In this document: positions 35,658 to 45,276 of the stretch, piece by piece
Numbering within the stretch: the first letter of the stretch is position 1
How the letters are laid out: each line of letters starts with the position of its first letter
NCBI GenBank assembly: GCA_050950785.1
Contig: JBMNIG010000027.1
Coordinates: 1-64,000, forward strand
DNA: 64,000 bases
Source: JAAYOS01 sp050950785
Lineage (GTDB): Bacteria; Bacillota; Clostridia; Oscillospirales; JAAYOS01
Direction: 5' to 3'
Translations under genes and position numbers: made by a program
Notes under the pieces: generated by a model
The model's database searches: none
What the model was told of the DNA's origin: nothing
Seen by the model: the letters and a program-made list of their open reading frames with translations, nothing else

Positions 35658-36281
35658 TTGAGCATGAAGGTATGGAAGAAAAACGCGGTTTTGGCTACAG
35701 TTATTTTATTTGTCTGTGTCGCGGTCTACCTCAACTGGTCATACGGTAGAGGTGAAGCGGCTTCGGATGCGGACCTTGTGAACTCAGATTCAGACGGATT
35801 TGTTTCACAGGTGGATTCAGAAGATAAAGATAATAAGGATGATAATGATGCCGAGAGTGATGAGGTATTGTTTGGCGATGTTCTGGAAGGAGATGACTCA
35901 ATTTCGGATGTCTCTGCGAAATCGGACTATTTTGCAGAAGCCAGGTTAAATCGTCAAATGGCAAGGGACGGTTCTCTTGAGACTCTTCGGGAATCCGCCG
36001 GAAATGAAGCACTATCTCAAGAGCAGCGAGATGAAGCGGCGGAAGTTCTGAGCGTTTTGGCAAAAAATGCGATAACTGAAGCACAAATAGAAAGCCTTAT
36101 AAAAGCTAAAGGTTTTCGTGAATGTGTAGCATTTATCGGTGATGACGGCAGCATAGATGTCGTAGTGTCAGCAGCGGGCGGAAAACTTCAGGCTGAGGAT
36201 GTCAGCCGTATCAAGGACATTGTAATAAACGAAACAGGACTAACGACTGGGGAAATTACGATCATTGAAGTGGCTGAATAG
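35658..36281 (+). CDS. spoIIIAH: Stage III sporulation protein AH
   Basis: 207 residues. After a short start (MKVWKKNAV), a membrane helix ends in YLNWSYGRG. An acidic linker (about 40-85) and a YscJ/FliF-like ring domain follow. SpoIIIAH binds SpoIIQ of the forespore across the septum. TTG 35658 is preferred because GGAAGG is 9-10 bases upstream; ATG 35664 is the alternative. Last of the spoIIIA run. Confidence 0.93.
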   Translation: MSMKVWKKNAVLATVILFVCVAVYLNWSYGRGEAASDADLVNSDSDGFVSQVDSEDKDNKDDNDAESDEVLFGDVLEGDDSISDVSAKSDYFAEARLNRQMARDGSLETLRESAGNEALSQEQRDEAAEVLSVLAKNAITEAQIESLIKAKGFRECVAFIGDDGSIDVVVSAAGGKLQAEDVSRIKDIVINETGLTTGEITIIEVAE

Positions 36282-36363
36282 TGATTTGATAAGAAAGGAT
36301 TTGTTTTTTCCTGAATATGTGTTATACTGTTCCTGTATCTGAATCAGGAGGAGTGTTTCAGCC

Positions 36364-36744
36364 ATGTCAGAGAACAGAGACTACTATACCAACCGCGAAG
36401 ACAGCGGAAGCATTAACATATCGGAGGACGTATTAGCTTCAATTTCGGCTCTTGCAGCAGGTGAGGTGGAAGGAGTAGCGGGTTTGAATGCTCCTACAGG
36501 CGTTGACCTTGCTGAGCTACTTGGGAAGAAGAACCTTACAAAAGGCGTCAAAATTCAAATTGTCGGTCAAACCGTGATCATCGATATGTATATAAATATC
36601 AAATATGGATATAAGATACCTGAAGTGGCCGGAAAGCTGCAAAATGCAGTAATATCGGCGGTGGAATCGATGACGGGACTGACGGTGGAATCAGTGAATG
36701 TCCATGTGGGTGGAATTACCTTTGAAAAAACTGAAGAAAACTGA
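36364..36744 (+). CDS. Asp23/Gls24 family protein (YqhY-like)
   Basis: 126 residues of the Asp23 family: INISEDVLASISALAAGEVEGV, GVKIQIVGQTVIIDMYINIK and a C-terminal VNVHVGGITFE. In Bacillus, YqhY sits between accC and nusB and influences fatty-acid synthesis; here accBC are missing but the position before nusB is kept. AGGAGG precedes the ATG. The next 141 bases carry a weak hairpin (36756-36790). Confidence 0.9.
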   Translation: MSENRDYYTNREDSGSINISEDVLASISALAAGEVEGVAGLNAPTGVDLAELLGKKNLTKGVKIQIVGQTVIIDMYINIKYGYKIPEVAGKLQNAVISAVESMTGLTVESVNVHVGGITFEKTEEN

Positions 36745-36885
36745 GTACCGTTCAAAAGAAGCTGTTTCATAGGAGTTAGAGACGGCTTCTATTCTTGTGC
36801 GTAATTTTATTTGCCGACGACTTTATTTTTTTGAAAATAATGTTTATAATGTTAAGAACAAAGCTGATTGCAGGATGATTGAAGC

Positions 36886-37341
36886 ATGAATAGAAAAAAA
36901 GCCAGAGAAATCGCAATGAAACTCATTTATGAACTTGACTTCCACCCGGACGCTGTGGAAGAGGTTCTTGAATGGCGCATCTCAGAAGATGCGTTTTCAC
37001 TCATTTCAGATGAAGACCAATTATATTTATCTTACCCCAACAACAAACAGAAGGACTATATCCTCAATGTTGTACGTGGTGTCATTTCGCATCTGCCTGA
37101 AATTGATGGATATATTGAGAAATACTCAATAGGTTGGAAGCAAAGGCGTATTTCTCGGATAACAAACGCCATTTTAAGACTTTGCTTATTCGAACTACTG
37201 TATTTGCGCGATGAAATTCCTGAGAAATCATCCATAAATGAAGCAGTTGAATTGACAAAAAAATACGATTCAGACGATACAGCATCCTTCGTAAACGGCA
37301 TTTTAGGAGCATTTTTCAGAGCTGAGAGGGAATTGAAGTGA
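36886..37341 (+). CDS. nusB: Transcription antitermination factor NusB
   Basis: 151 residues, all-helical. RKKAREIAMKLIYELDF at the start and ILRLCLFELLYLRDEIPEKSSINEAVELTKKY (cited as LRLCLFELLYLRDEIP) at the C-terminus are standard. It binds boxA RNA with NusE in rRNA transcription. The last bases overlap the GTG start of the next gene. Confidence 0.95.
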   Translation: MNRKKAREIAMKLIYELDFHPDAVEEVLEWRISEDAFSLISDEDQLYLSYPNNKQKDYILNVVRGVISHLPEIDGYIEKYSIGWKQRRISRITNAILRLCLFELLYLRDEIPEKSSINEAVELTKKYDSDDTASFVNGILGAFFRAERELK

Positions 37342-38300
37342 GTTTATTTATTGGTTTTGATACATCAAATTACACCACCTCAGCTGCCATTTATGATGAT
37401 GAGAAGGATACAATGTATGCGGCACGCAAGCTTCTTGATGTTGAGCCGGGAAAAATAGGGCTGCGTCAGCGTGATGCAGTCTTTATTCATACTTTGCGCA
37501 TATCTGAAATACTAAAGGATCTTTATACTCAAACAGGAAAAGTGTTGATCACCGCTTGTGCTGCTTCCGAAAAACCCAGGGAAGTAGAGGGTTCGTATAT
37601 GCCGTGCTTTTTAGTAGGTGTATCCCATGCCAAAGCCGCTGCTTTAACGATGGGAGTTCCTTATTACGGTTTTACTCATCAGCAAGGCCATTTGGCAGCC
37701 GGGACATGGTCAGCACGGCGGATAGACTTACTTGATATTCCATTTATAGCACTTCATGTTTCAGGCGGGACCACCGAGCTGCTATATGTCGAACCAACAA
37801 ATGATGGACTTATCACTGCTTCACGTATTGGTGGTACGAGTGACTTAGCAGCGGGACAGTTGGTCGACAGATGCGGACAAATGCTTGGCCTTGGATTTCC
37901 TGCCGGCCCTGAAATAGAGAAACTTGCCTTAGATCGGACATCGGAAAAGCATTTTGTCCCGAAACAGCAGGGTCTTGAATTTTCTCTTTCCGGATTGGAA
38001 AACAAGGTCAAACAAATGTTGAATTTGAAAGAATCCGCTTCAAATATCGCGTATTTTGTGATAAAATCTATTACAGAAGTTTTATGCTCAGCCATTGAAA
38101 AAGCATTGTCGATCCACCCCGGCACTCCTGTCCTCTGTGCCGGAGGAGTAATGTCAAATTCGATCATACGCAAAGAGATCGAAAAACGTTACAATGCAAT
38201 ATTTGCAGAACCGGCATATGCTTCCGACAATGCCGCCGGAATAGCCCTACTCGCTGCCCGGGCATTCCGAAAAGGAGTGGATATAGTTGCAGCAAAGTAG
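37338..38300 (+). CDS. TsaD-like (Kae1/YgjD, peptidase M22 fold) protein
   Basis: 320 residues, ASKHA fold with FIGFDTSNYTTSAAIYD at the start. The TsaD metal ligands appear kept: THQQGH (His-x3-His) near 113 and SDNAAGIAL near 295. LHVSGGTTELL and GGVMSNS also fit. It looks like the shorter TsaD paralogue common in Clostridia rather than the main t6A enzyme; its role is unclear. It occupies the place of folD in the Bacillus order. GTG start overlaps the nusB stop. Confidence 0.8.
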   Translation: MSLFIGFDTSNYTTSAAIYDDEKDTMYAARKLLDVEPGKIGLRQRDAVFIHTLRISEILKDLYTQTGKVLITACAASEKPREVEGSYMPCFLVGVSHAKAAALTMGVPYYGFTHQQGHLAAGTWSARRIDLLDIPFIALHVSGGTTELLYVEPTNDGLITASRIGGTSDLAAGQLVDRCGQMLGLGFPAGPEIEKLALDRTSEKHFVPKQQGLEFSLSGLENKVKQMLNLKESASNIAYFVIKSITEVLCSAIEKALSIHPGTPVLCAGGVMSNSIIRKEIEKRYNAIFAEPAYASDNAAGIALLAARAFRKGVDIVAAK

Positions 38301-39678
38301 AGTGTATACCGTAAGCGACATAAATCTGTATATAAAACAGATGTTAGACTCAGACAGAGTCCTTTTTGATATATATGTCAAAGGAGAAATATCAAACTAC
38401 AAGTGCTATCCGTCCGGTCACCATTATTTCACACTGAAGGACGAGGGTGGAGTGATAAAGGCTGTAATGTTCAGAAGTGACGCCAAGCGCCTTGCATTTC
38501 GTCCCGAAAACGGTATGAAGGTGATTGTTCGCGGGCGTGTTACGGTGTACCCGAGGGATGGACAGTATCAAATCTATGCAAATGAAATGATTGCCGATGG
38601 CATAGGCGCCCTCTACATAGCATTTGAACAGTTGAAAAGAAAACTTGAACAGCAGGGCTTTTTTAGTCAAGAACGTAAAAGACCTCTACCGCGATATCCA
38701 AAACGTGTATGTCTTATTACATCTTCCGCTGGTGCTGCAGTACGAGATATGATTCGTATCCTCAAAAAGAGATATCCTGTTTGCGAAGTCAACTTGCTGC
38801 CGGTCCGTGTACAAGGTGAAGAAGCACCTAGCGAAATAGCCGATGCTTTAGATTATGCCAACCTCTACAATTTAGGAGACGTGATAATAACCGGGCGTGG
38901 TGGAGGTTCAATAGAAGATCTGTGGGCATTCAACGACGAACGCGTAGCAATGGCTATTTTTAGATCACGTATTCCTGTTGTGTCGGCAGTAGGTCATGAG
39001 CCCGATTTTACGATTTCAGACTTTGTAGCAGATCTTCGTGCAGCAACTCCGTCTAATGCAGCAGAGCTTGTTGTGCCTGATAGAGATGAACTTCGGATAC
39101 GTCTCAAGAACATCGAGGCGAGAATAGCTACTCTTGTCGACAAAACGCTTCGTCTTTCAAGGCATAGACTTGATGCAATTGCAGAGCGCAAAGTGATGCA
39201 GAGCCCTATGTATTATGTACAGGAAAAGCGGATGCAGCTAGATAAGATCGTCGGAGATTTCTCATCGATATCTCACCGCTACCTGTCAGAAAAGAAGGAA
39301 CGCTTTGCAAGGCTTGCTTCCACCCTTGACGCAATAAGTCCACTAAAGGTTCTTGGGCGCGGATATGCGATAGCTACACTTAGTGATGGTGCAGTTGTAA
39401 AAAGCGCGGATGAAGTGTCGGTGGGTGATTTTCTCAACCTGCACCTGGGCAAAGGTTCAATAAAATGTTCTGTAACCGACATAGATCCAAACCACAGCCT
39501 CAAAACGGATATCGACGGTGATATGACTGAAAATGCCGATACTGTTGAAGTTTCTCATACATCCAGAACATCAGAAAACGATAATCATTCAAACGAGATC
39601 GATTTTGATCAAGATGTCAATCCTTCTCAAAATTACGATTTATCCCAGGAACAGGTTCAGTTTAAGCTGGACATCTGA
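38287..39678 (+). CDS. xseA: Exodeoxyribonuclease VII large subunit
   Basis: 463 residues. The N-terminal OB fold (VYTVSDINLYIKQMLDSD, IYVKGEISNYK) is followed by the catalytic domain (VCLITSSAGAAVRDMIR, IITGRGGGSIEDLWAFNDE, VGHEPDFTISDFVAD) and a coiled coil. The last about 70 residues are an acidic, low-complexity tail beyond the usual 400 or so. TTG 38287 fits with AAGGAG 9 bases upstream and overlaps the previous gene. Confidence 0.95.
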   Translation: MQQSRVYTVSDINLYIKQMLDSDRVLFDIYVKGEISNYKCYPSGHHYFTLKDEGGVIKAVMFRSDAKRLAFRPENGMKVIVRGRVTVYPRDGQYQIYANEMIADGIGALYIAFEQLKRKLEQQGFFSQERKRPLPRYPKRVCLITSSAGAAVRDMIRILKKRYPVCEVNLLPVRVQGEEAPSEIADALDYANLYNLGDVIITGRGGGSIEDLWAFNDERVAMAIFRSRIPVVSAVGHEPDFTISDFVADLRAATPSNAAELVVPDRDELRIRLKNIEARIATLVDKTLRLSRHRLDAIAERKVMQSPMYYVQEKRMQLDKIVGDFSSISHRYLSEKKERFARLASTLDAISPLKVLGRGYAIATLSDGAVVKSADEVSVGDFLNLHLGKGSIKCSVTDIDPNHSLKTDIDGDMTENADTVEVSHTSRTSENDNHSNEIDFDQDVNPSQNYDLSQEQVQFKLDI

Positions 39679-39812
39679 CGTTTAATTAATTTTCCGTGTG
39701 ATTTATATTATATTTGCAGATGATTATCCCTGATCATGTATGGAAATCGCAATTAAAGTCGAGATTATAATCAGGGGTATCGGGCAAAAGTATTAAGAAT
39801 GGAGCGTCTATC

Positions 39813-40052
39813 ATGGAAGAGAAAATGACCTTTGAGACTGCTATTACAAGACTTGAAGAAATCGTCCGTCTTCTGGAGAGGGGAGAGATCCCGGTAGAAG
39901 AAGCTCTCGGTTTATTTGAGGAAGGTGCCGGCCTTATGAAAAAATGCGCAACTATTTTAGACAAGGCTGAGCAGAAGGTAAACATTATTATGAAAGGGGA
40001 ACAGGGCGAGCCGACTTCTGCACCCTTCGACATCCAGGAGGAAAACCAGTAA
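39813..40052 (+). CDS. xseB: Exodeoxyribonuclease VII small subunit
   Basis: 79 residues. TFETAITRLEEIVRLLERGE and EALGLFEEGAGLMKKCATIL are standard for the helical XseB. It partners XseA in single-strand exonuclease activity. The 134-base gap after xseA is unusual for this pair but carries no other ORF. Confidence 0.95.
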   Translation: MEEKMTFETAITRLEEIVRLLERGEIPVEEALGLFEEGAGLMKKCATILDKAEQKVNIIMKGEQGEPTSAPFDIQEENQ

Positions 40053-40108
40053 AAAGGTTGTACCCTTGATATCAAGAAGGAAATAATCAAAAAGGTTATG
40101 CTTTTATT

Positions 40109-41017
40109 ATGAATTTCGAAAATTACTACGATCAGCGTGTAAAATGGATAAATGATGCTTTAGACAAATGCATACCACAGAGTTCCGTTCCTCAAAAAAC
40201 GCTGATCGATGCTATGAGATATAGCCTCCTTTCCGGGGGCAAGCGGATACGCTCTGTGTTGCTAACTGAATTTTGCAAAGCCGCCGGTGGGGATCCGGAA
40301 TCCGCACTTTCCTTTGCCTGTGCCATAGAAATGATCCACACATATTCATTGATACACGATGATCTTCCGTGCATGGATGACGACGACATGCGCCGTGGAC
40401 GCCCTACAAATCACATTGTATACGGTGAGGCGACCGCTGTTTTAGCCGGAGATGCGCTATTGAATACTGCGTTTGAGACAATGTTATCAGATGGCTATAT
40501 TGGCAATTTCAAAACATCGAGAGAAGCGATTCCGGTTGATCTCAAACTTGAGGCTTGCAGATTGATAGCAAATGCCTCGGGCGCGTTTGGAATGATTGGC
40601 GGACAGATCCTTGATATGGAAAATGAAAATCAGCAGGCTGAAGCTGAGTTGTTAGAGAGGACACATCGCCTCAAAACAGGGGCACTGATATCAGCTGCCT
40701 GCGTTGCGGGTTGTATAATAGCGGGGGCTACACAGGAGCATCAAAAGGCGGCCCGAAGATATGCCGAGGCCATTGGGCTTTCATTTCAAATAAAGGACGA
40801 TTTACTTGACAGATTAGGAGATGAGAAGGCCTTGGGCAAACCTGTAGGATCGGATATCAGTCAGGGCAAGCAAACATATGTAGATATATACGGAATATCT
40901 GAATGCGAAAAGATGATCGATAAGCTGACATTGTCCGCTAAAGGTTATCTTTCAATATTTGATAATAATGAATTTTTGATGTGGTTTACCGATTATCTTT
41001 CCGCCCGTAGAAACTGA
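40109..41017 (+). CDS. ispA: Polyprenyl (farnesyl) diphosphate synthase
   Basis: 302 residues. First aspartate-rich motif DDLPCMDDD (84-92), then RRGRPTNH; second motif IKDDLLD near 230. KRIRSVLL (GGKRIR) binds IPP. It makes FPP or GGPP from DMAPP and IPP. The position between xseB and dxs is the standard isoprenoid cluster. The first motif has two residues between Asp pairs plus Cys-Met, as in bacterial FPP synthases. Confidence 0.93.
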   Translation: MNFENYYDQRVKWINDALDKCIPQSSVPQKTLIDAMRYSLLSGGKRIRSVLLTEFCKAAGGDPESALSFACAIEMIHTYSLIHDDLPCMDDDDMRRGRPTNHIVYGEATAVLAGDALLNTAFETMLSDGYIGNFKTSREAIPVDLKLEACRLIANASGAFGMIGGQILDMENENQQAEAELLERTHRLKTGALISAACVAGCIIAGATQEHQKAARRYAEAIGLSFQIKDDLLDRLGDEKALGKPVGSDISQGKQTYVDIYGISECEKMIDKLTLSAKGYLSIFDNNEFLMWFTDYLSARRN

Positions 41018-41036
41018 GATATAGTAAGAGGTAATT

Positions 41037-42914
41037 ATGGTTTTCCTTGATAATATAATGTCCCCCGAGGACGTCAAAAAGCTAAATATTAAGGAGCTTA
41101 CGCAGCTAAGCGATGAAATCAGAACTTTCCTGATTGAAAGCATCGCCAGATCTGGCGGACACTTGGCTTCTAATCTGGGGGTCGTAGAGCTTACTGTAGC
41201 TCTTCACAAAGTATTTGACACTTCAGTTGACCGGCTTGTTTTTGACGTTGGACATCAGTGCTATACACACAAAATACTCACCGGCAGACGTGAGGAGTTC
41301 ACGAATCTCCGCTCACTTGACGGTTTGTCGGGATTTCCCAAGCCCAGTGAGAGTATTCACGACCCGTTTTCAACCGGTCATGCATCGACTTCGATTTCTG
41401 CGGCACTTGGTATAGCAAGAGCACGTACTCTTTCAAACGATGATTATCATGTCATCGCAGTCATTGGCGACGGCGCTCTTACAGGCGGACTTGCGTATGA
41501 AGCTCTCAATGATGCCGGTCAGAGTAAAGAGCGTCTGATAGTTATCCTAAACGATAACGGGATGTCGATACAGCGCAATGTGGGAGGGGTGGCCAGACAG
41601 TTGGGACGGCTACGTCTAAAGCCACAGTATTCGAAGTTAAAAAAGCGTGTCCGCGGTACTACAAGCAGAATTCCCGGAGGAAAATACGTTTATCGTGTTA
41701 TCCACAACACCAAAATGTTTCTCAAGCACATGATCGTTAGAGGCAGCATGTTTGAGGACATGGGTTTTACCTACCTTGGACCTGTTGACGGACATGATCT
41801 CAAGGAACTCTGCAGATTGCTTCAAATTGCAAAAGGCTTTACCGGACCTGTTCTCATTCACTTGACAACAGTTAAAGGAAAGGGTTACCGCTATTCTGAA
41901 GAGAGCCCTTCTGAGTATCACGGCATTTCTCAGTTTGATATAGATTCGGGAAGGCAACTTAGCGGCTCTGCCGCAAATTATTCCCTTGTCTTTGGAAATA
42001 AGTTGATAGAGCTTGCCCAAAAAGATCAACGCATCTGTGCAATAACCGCAGCCATGCAAAGTGGAACAGGACTCGATAAATTTTCTGCGAAGTTTCCTCA
42101 GCGGTTTTTTGACGTGGGTATAGCCGAAGAGCATGCGGTTACAATGGCAGCAGGGATGGCTTCACGTGGTATGCGTCCGGTATGTGCAATCTATTCAACC
42201 TTTCTTCAACGCTCATATGATATGATCATTCACGATGTTGCACTGCAAAATTTGCCGGTGGTCTTTGCAATCGACAGGGCGGGGCTTACCGGGGAGGATG
42301 GGGAAACCCATCAGGGAGTGTTCGATATATCTTTTCTTCCACAGATCCCCGGAGTTCGCGTATATTGTCCATCAAGCTATGCAGAACTTGAAGTAATGCT
42401 TGAACAGGCGCTTTCACAAAGTGCTGGTCCTGTTGCGGTGCGTTACCCGCGCGGCTGTGAAGGAGAGTATCGTGGGGTTTCAGAGGGTGACGCAGAGGTA
42501 TTCAAAGAAGGTTCCGATATCACAGTAGTGGTGCACGGAAGAATACTAAATGAGGTTATTAAAGCTGCTAAGCTCGCAGAGGCTGATGGTGTGTCTGTAG
42601 AAATTGTAAAGCTTAATGTCATAGCACCACTTCCGGTCGATATCGTCCTTGAATCTGTCAAAAAAACTAAACGCTTTTTAGCGGTCGAAGAATCACTTGA
42701 TGAGGGCTGTGCCGGCAGAAGACTCTTGAGTGAGATAGGACTTAAGGGTATGGATATCAAAAGCGCAAGGCTTATCAATTTGGGAAACAGATTTATTCCT
42801 CAAGGGAATATGCCCGAGCTGATGGCTAAATATGGTTTAGATGCTTACTCGATAGCGTCGGTACTCTTGGAGGAATGCACCGGTGAAAAAAAGAATAGAT
42901 CAACTGCTGTTTGA
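41037..42914 (+). CDS. dxs: 1-deoxy-D-xylulose-5-phosphate synthase
   Basis: 625 residues. The thiamine-diphosphate domain carries SNLGVVELTVALH, FDVGHQCYTHK and GDGALTGGLAYEALNDAG. The pyrimidine domain has DVGIAEEHAVTMAAGMA and DRAGLTGEDGETHQG. A transketolase C-terminal domain follows. It makes DXP from pyruvate and GAP, the first step of the MEP pathway. GAGG precedes the ATG. It overlaps tlyA by 32 bases. Confidence 0.97.
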   Translation: MVFLDNIMSPEDVKKLNIKELTQLSDEIRTFLIESIARSGGHLASNLGVVELTVALHKVFDTSVDRLVFDVGHQCYTHKILTGRREEFTNLRSLDGLSGFPKPSESIHDPFSTGHASTSISAALGIARARTLSNDDYHVIAVIGDGALTGGLAYEALNDAGQSKERLIVILNDNGMSIQRNVGGVARQLGRLRLKPQYSKLKKRVRGTTSRIPGGKYVYRVIHNTKMFLKHMIVRGSMFEDMGFTYLGPVDGHDLKELCRLLQIAKGFTGPVLIHLTTVKGKGYRYSEESPSEYHGISQFDIDSGRQLSGSAANYSLVFGNKLIELAQKDQRICAITAAMQSGTGLDKFSAKFPQRFFDVGIAEEHAVTMAAGMASRGMRPVCAIYSTFLQRSYDMIIHDVALQNLPVVFAIDRAGLTGEDGETHQGVFDISFLPQIPGVRVYCPSSYAELEVMLEQALSQSAGPVAVRYPRGCEGEYRGVSEGDAEVFKEGSDITVVVHGRILNEVIKAAKLAEADGVSVEIVKLNVIAPLPVDIVLESVKKTKRFLAVEESLDEGCAGRRLLSEIGLKGMDIKSARLINLGNRFIPQGNMPELMAKYGLDAYSIASVLLEECTGEKKNRSTAV

Positions 42915-43686
42915 GCGGGGACACTTTGATAGCCGTGAAAAAGCGAAGGCCACGATCATGAGTGGAATCGTTTTTGTGGATGGAAAAAGGATCGATAAAC
43001 CCGGTACGTCTGTTCCTGATGACGCTGAGATCGAAATTCGAGGTAATGCTCTTCGTTACGTAAGCAGGGGAGGTCTAAAGCTCGAAAAAGCTGTAGCTGA
43101 ATTCGATTTATCACTTGAAGGTGTAATTGCGGCTGATATAGGCGCGTCTACCGGTGGATTTACCGACTGTATGCTGCAAAACGGAGCTTCAAAGGTTTAT
43201 GCGATAGATGTTGGATATGGACAGTTAGCCTGGAAGCTGCGGCAGGATGATAGAGTCGTAGTGATGGACCGGACAAATATTCGACACGTCACACCCGAAA
43301 CGATTGGAGAACCCTTGGACTTTGCCTCTATAGATGTTTCATTCATATCATTAAAGCTAGTACTACCTGTGGTTCATAAATTACTTAAGTCATCAGGTAA
43401 AGTTGTAGCCCTTGTCAAGCCACAATTTGAGGCTGGGCGGGAGAAAGTTGGAAAAAAAGGTGTTGTCAGAGATCCAAAGGTACATCTTGAAGTTCTTGAA
43501 GAATTCAAAATCAATGCCGAGCACTCCGGTTTTGAAGTGCTGCAGATGACATATTCACCTGTCAAGGGACCTGAAGGAAACATTGAATATCTGGCGTATC
43601 TTTCACCGACTTTATCTGAAGAGAACTCCGGTTTACCCCCTATTGACCTAAAGGAGTTGATATCGCGTTCTCATGAAGAGTTGTAA
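42883..43686 (+). CDS. tlyA: TlyA-family rRNA 2'-O-methyltransferase
   Basis: 267 residues. An N-terminal S4 RNA-binding domain (1-62, RIDQLLFERGHFDSREKAK) precedes an FtsJ-like Rossmann methyltransferase domain (ADIGASTGGFTDCMLQNGA for SAM, VDVSFISLKLVLP, VKPQFEAG). The GTG start lies inside dxs after GGAGGAA. Position next to dxs and argR is typical (Bacillus yqxC). Confidence 0.93.
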   Translation: MKKRIDQLLFERGHFDSREKAKATIMSGIVFVDGKRIDKPGTSVPDDAEIEIRGNALRYVSRGGLKLEKAVAEFDLSLEGVIAADIGASTGGFTDCMLQNGASKVYAIDVGYGQLAWKLRQDDRVVVMDRTNIRHVTPETIGEPLDFASIDVSFISLKLVLPVVHKLLKSSGKVVALVKPQFEAGREKVGKKGVVRDPKVHLEVLEEFKINAEHSGFEVLQMTYSPVKGPEGNIEYLAYLSPTLSEENSGLPPIDLKELISRSHEEL

Positions 43687-43782
43687 GCAATTCATTCGAC
43701 TTCATATTTATAGTTAAATTCTCGATTATTGAACGATATTGAGTTTATACAGTGATGTTTATTGATGTAAAAGGATAATAGT

Positions 43783-44631
43783 ATGCGTAAAGTTTTTTTG
43801 TATCCAAATCCTAACCGCGATAATGATTTTAAGCTGACAATAGAAACCGTTAAACTAATACGCGAATCTGGACTCGAACCGATCATACCGGAGAATATTG
43901 GGCTGCGCTGGGAAGATACCATTCGTATGCCTTTTTGCGAAGGTATACGTTCCTCTGATATGATAATTTGCATAGGCGGTGACGGCACGATACTTCGAAT
44001 AGCTGAAACTGCAGCGCGGGAGGATAAGCCGATCCTCGGAATAAATGCGGGGAAATTAGGCTTTCTTGCAGAGCTTGAAAAAGATGAGCTTTACAGGCTT
44101 AAAAGCATACTTAACGGCAGTTTTAGCATCGATCACCGATCTATGCTGGATGTATGTCTGCTTAGAAATGAACAAACTGTTTTTGAAGGAACCGCTCTCA
44201 ATGACGCAGTTGTCACGACCCTTGTAGGACCTCGGGTAATGTCCTTTGATTTTTGGGTTGGAAATCACTTTATCGCAACTATTAGCGGTGACGGTCTTAT
44301 AGCATCTACGCCGACGGGATCATCAGCTTATTCACTTTCGGCAGGAGGTCCCCTTGTAGAACCAAGTGCTGATTTGATTTTAGTAACCCCCATATGCGCT
44401 CATAGTCTACACGCAAAGTCATTTGTTTTATCAGGAAAAAGTACTGTAAAGTTTCAAAACACGACAGTTGGAGTTGATGCACAACTGACTATTGACGGAG
44501 TTACGAATAATGATATGGGTATGCAGACTGGGGACACTGTTGTAATTTCAAAATCCCACCTGTACTGCAAACTTGTCCGATCAAAAAATCACGGTTTTTA
44601 TGATATAGTAAGAAATAAGTTGATCCCATAG
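43783..44631 (+). CDS. nadK: NAD kinase
   Basis: 282 residues. GGDGT (65-69) binds ATP, and GINAGKLGFLAE, NDAVV and SGDGLIASTPTGSSAYSLSAGGP form the NAD site. It phosphorylates NAD to NADP. AAAGGA precedes the ATG. It sits between tlyA and argR. Confidence 0.95.
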   Translation: MRKVFLYPNPNRDNDFKLTIETVKLIRESGLEPIIPENIGLRWEDTIRMPFCEGIRSSDMIICIGGDGTILRIAETAAREDKPILGINAGKLGFLAELEKDELYRLKSILNGSFSIDHRSMLDVCLLRNEQTVFEGTALNDAVVTTLVGPRVMSFDFWVGNHFIATISGDGLIASTPTGSSAYSLSAGGPLVEPSADLILVTPICAHSLHAKSFVLSGKSTVKFQNTTVGVDAQLTIDGVTNNDMGMQTGDTVVISKSHLYCKLVRSKNHGFYDIVRNKLIP

Positions 44632-44668
44632 AAAACATAAATATAGCTGTGCGTAATAAACTACATAT

Positions 44669-44741
44669 TGACACACAATCAGTTTCAGACTTGGACAAGC
44701 CTCTTAAGCATAAGTGCTCTTACTGGCTGAGCTAATGAGCC
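44669..44741 (-). pseudogene. Decayed tRNA-like sequence (Lys-like)
   Basis: The minus strand reads GGCTCATTAGCTCAGCCAGT and onward for 73 bases. The acceptor strands pair at 6 of 7 positions counting G-T, discriminator A. The D-stem GCTC/GAGC is perfect and the GTAAGAGCACTT stretch is tRNA-Lys-like. The anticodon and T stems do not pair, there is no CCA and no U33. I read it as a degenerate tRNA; chance similarity remains possible. Confidence 0.4.
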
Positions 44742-44798
44742 AATTGGTTGGGTGGCGAATTATAGCATTGCTTAAATTTTAGAAAAGGGAGATGTCAT

Positions 44799-45251
44799 AT
44801 GAAATCGTTGCGGCACGAAATGATTCTTCAGATTCTTAGTAAGGAAAACATAGAGACCCAGGAGGAACTTGCCGAAAGACTGCGTGTCCATGGAATCGAA
44901 GCAACACAAGCTACGATTTCCCGGGATATAAAGGAGCTAAGATTACAAAAGACTTTGATGGAAAACGGCAGATATCGATACGCCGCACCAGCAAAAACCT
45001 TTGAACCGGATATAGACGATCGGTTGAGAACGATTTTTAAAGAGAGTGTCATAAGTGTTGATTATGCAAAAAACATAGTTGTCATTCGCACTTTGCCGGG
45101 TCTTGCTGATGCCGCATGCTCAGCTATTGATGCAATGAGACATGATACGATAGTGGGAACTTTGGCCGGTGATGATACAGCAATGATCGTAGTTCGAGAT
45201 GACACTGATGCTGTCGAGTTTTCAAGAAAAGTAACAGAACTTATGCGTTGA
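44799..45251 (+). CDS. argR: Arginine repressor ArgR/AhrC
   Basis: 150 residues. The N-terminal winged HTH (IETQEELAERL, ATQATISRDIKELRL) is followed by a C-terminal hexamerisation and arginine-binding domain (TLPGLADAACSAIDAM, GTLAGDDTAMIVVRD). AAAAGGGAG precedes the ATG. It is 25 bases from recN, the usual order. Confidence 0.95.
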   Translation: MKSLRHEMILQILSKENIETQEELAERLRVHGIEATQATISRDIKELRLQKTLMENGRYRYAAPAKTFEPDIDDRLRTIFKESVISVDYAKNIVVIRTLPGLADAACSAIDAMRHDTIVGTLAGDDTAMIVVRDDTDAVEFSRKVTELMR

Positions 45252-45276
45252 TGACTAATATGTAGGAGGAAACATA

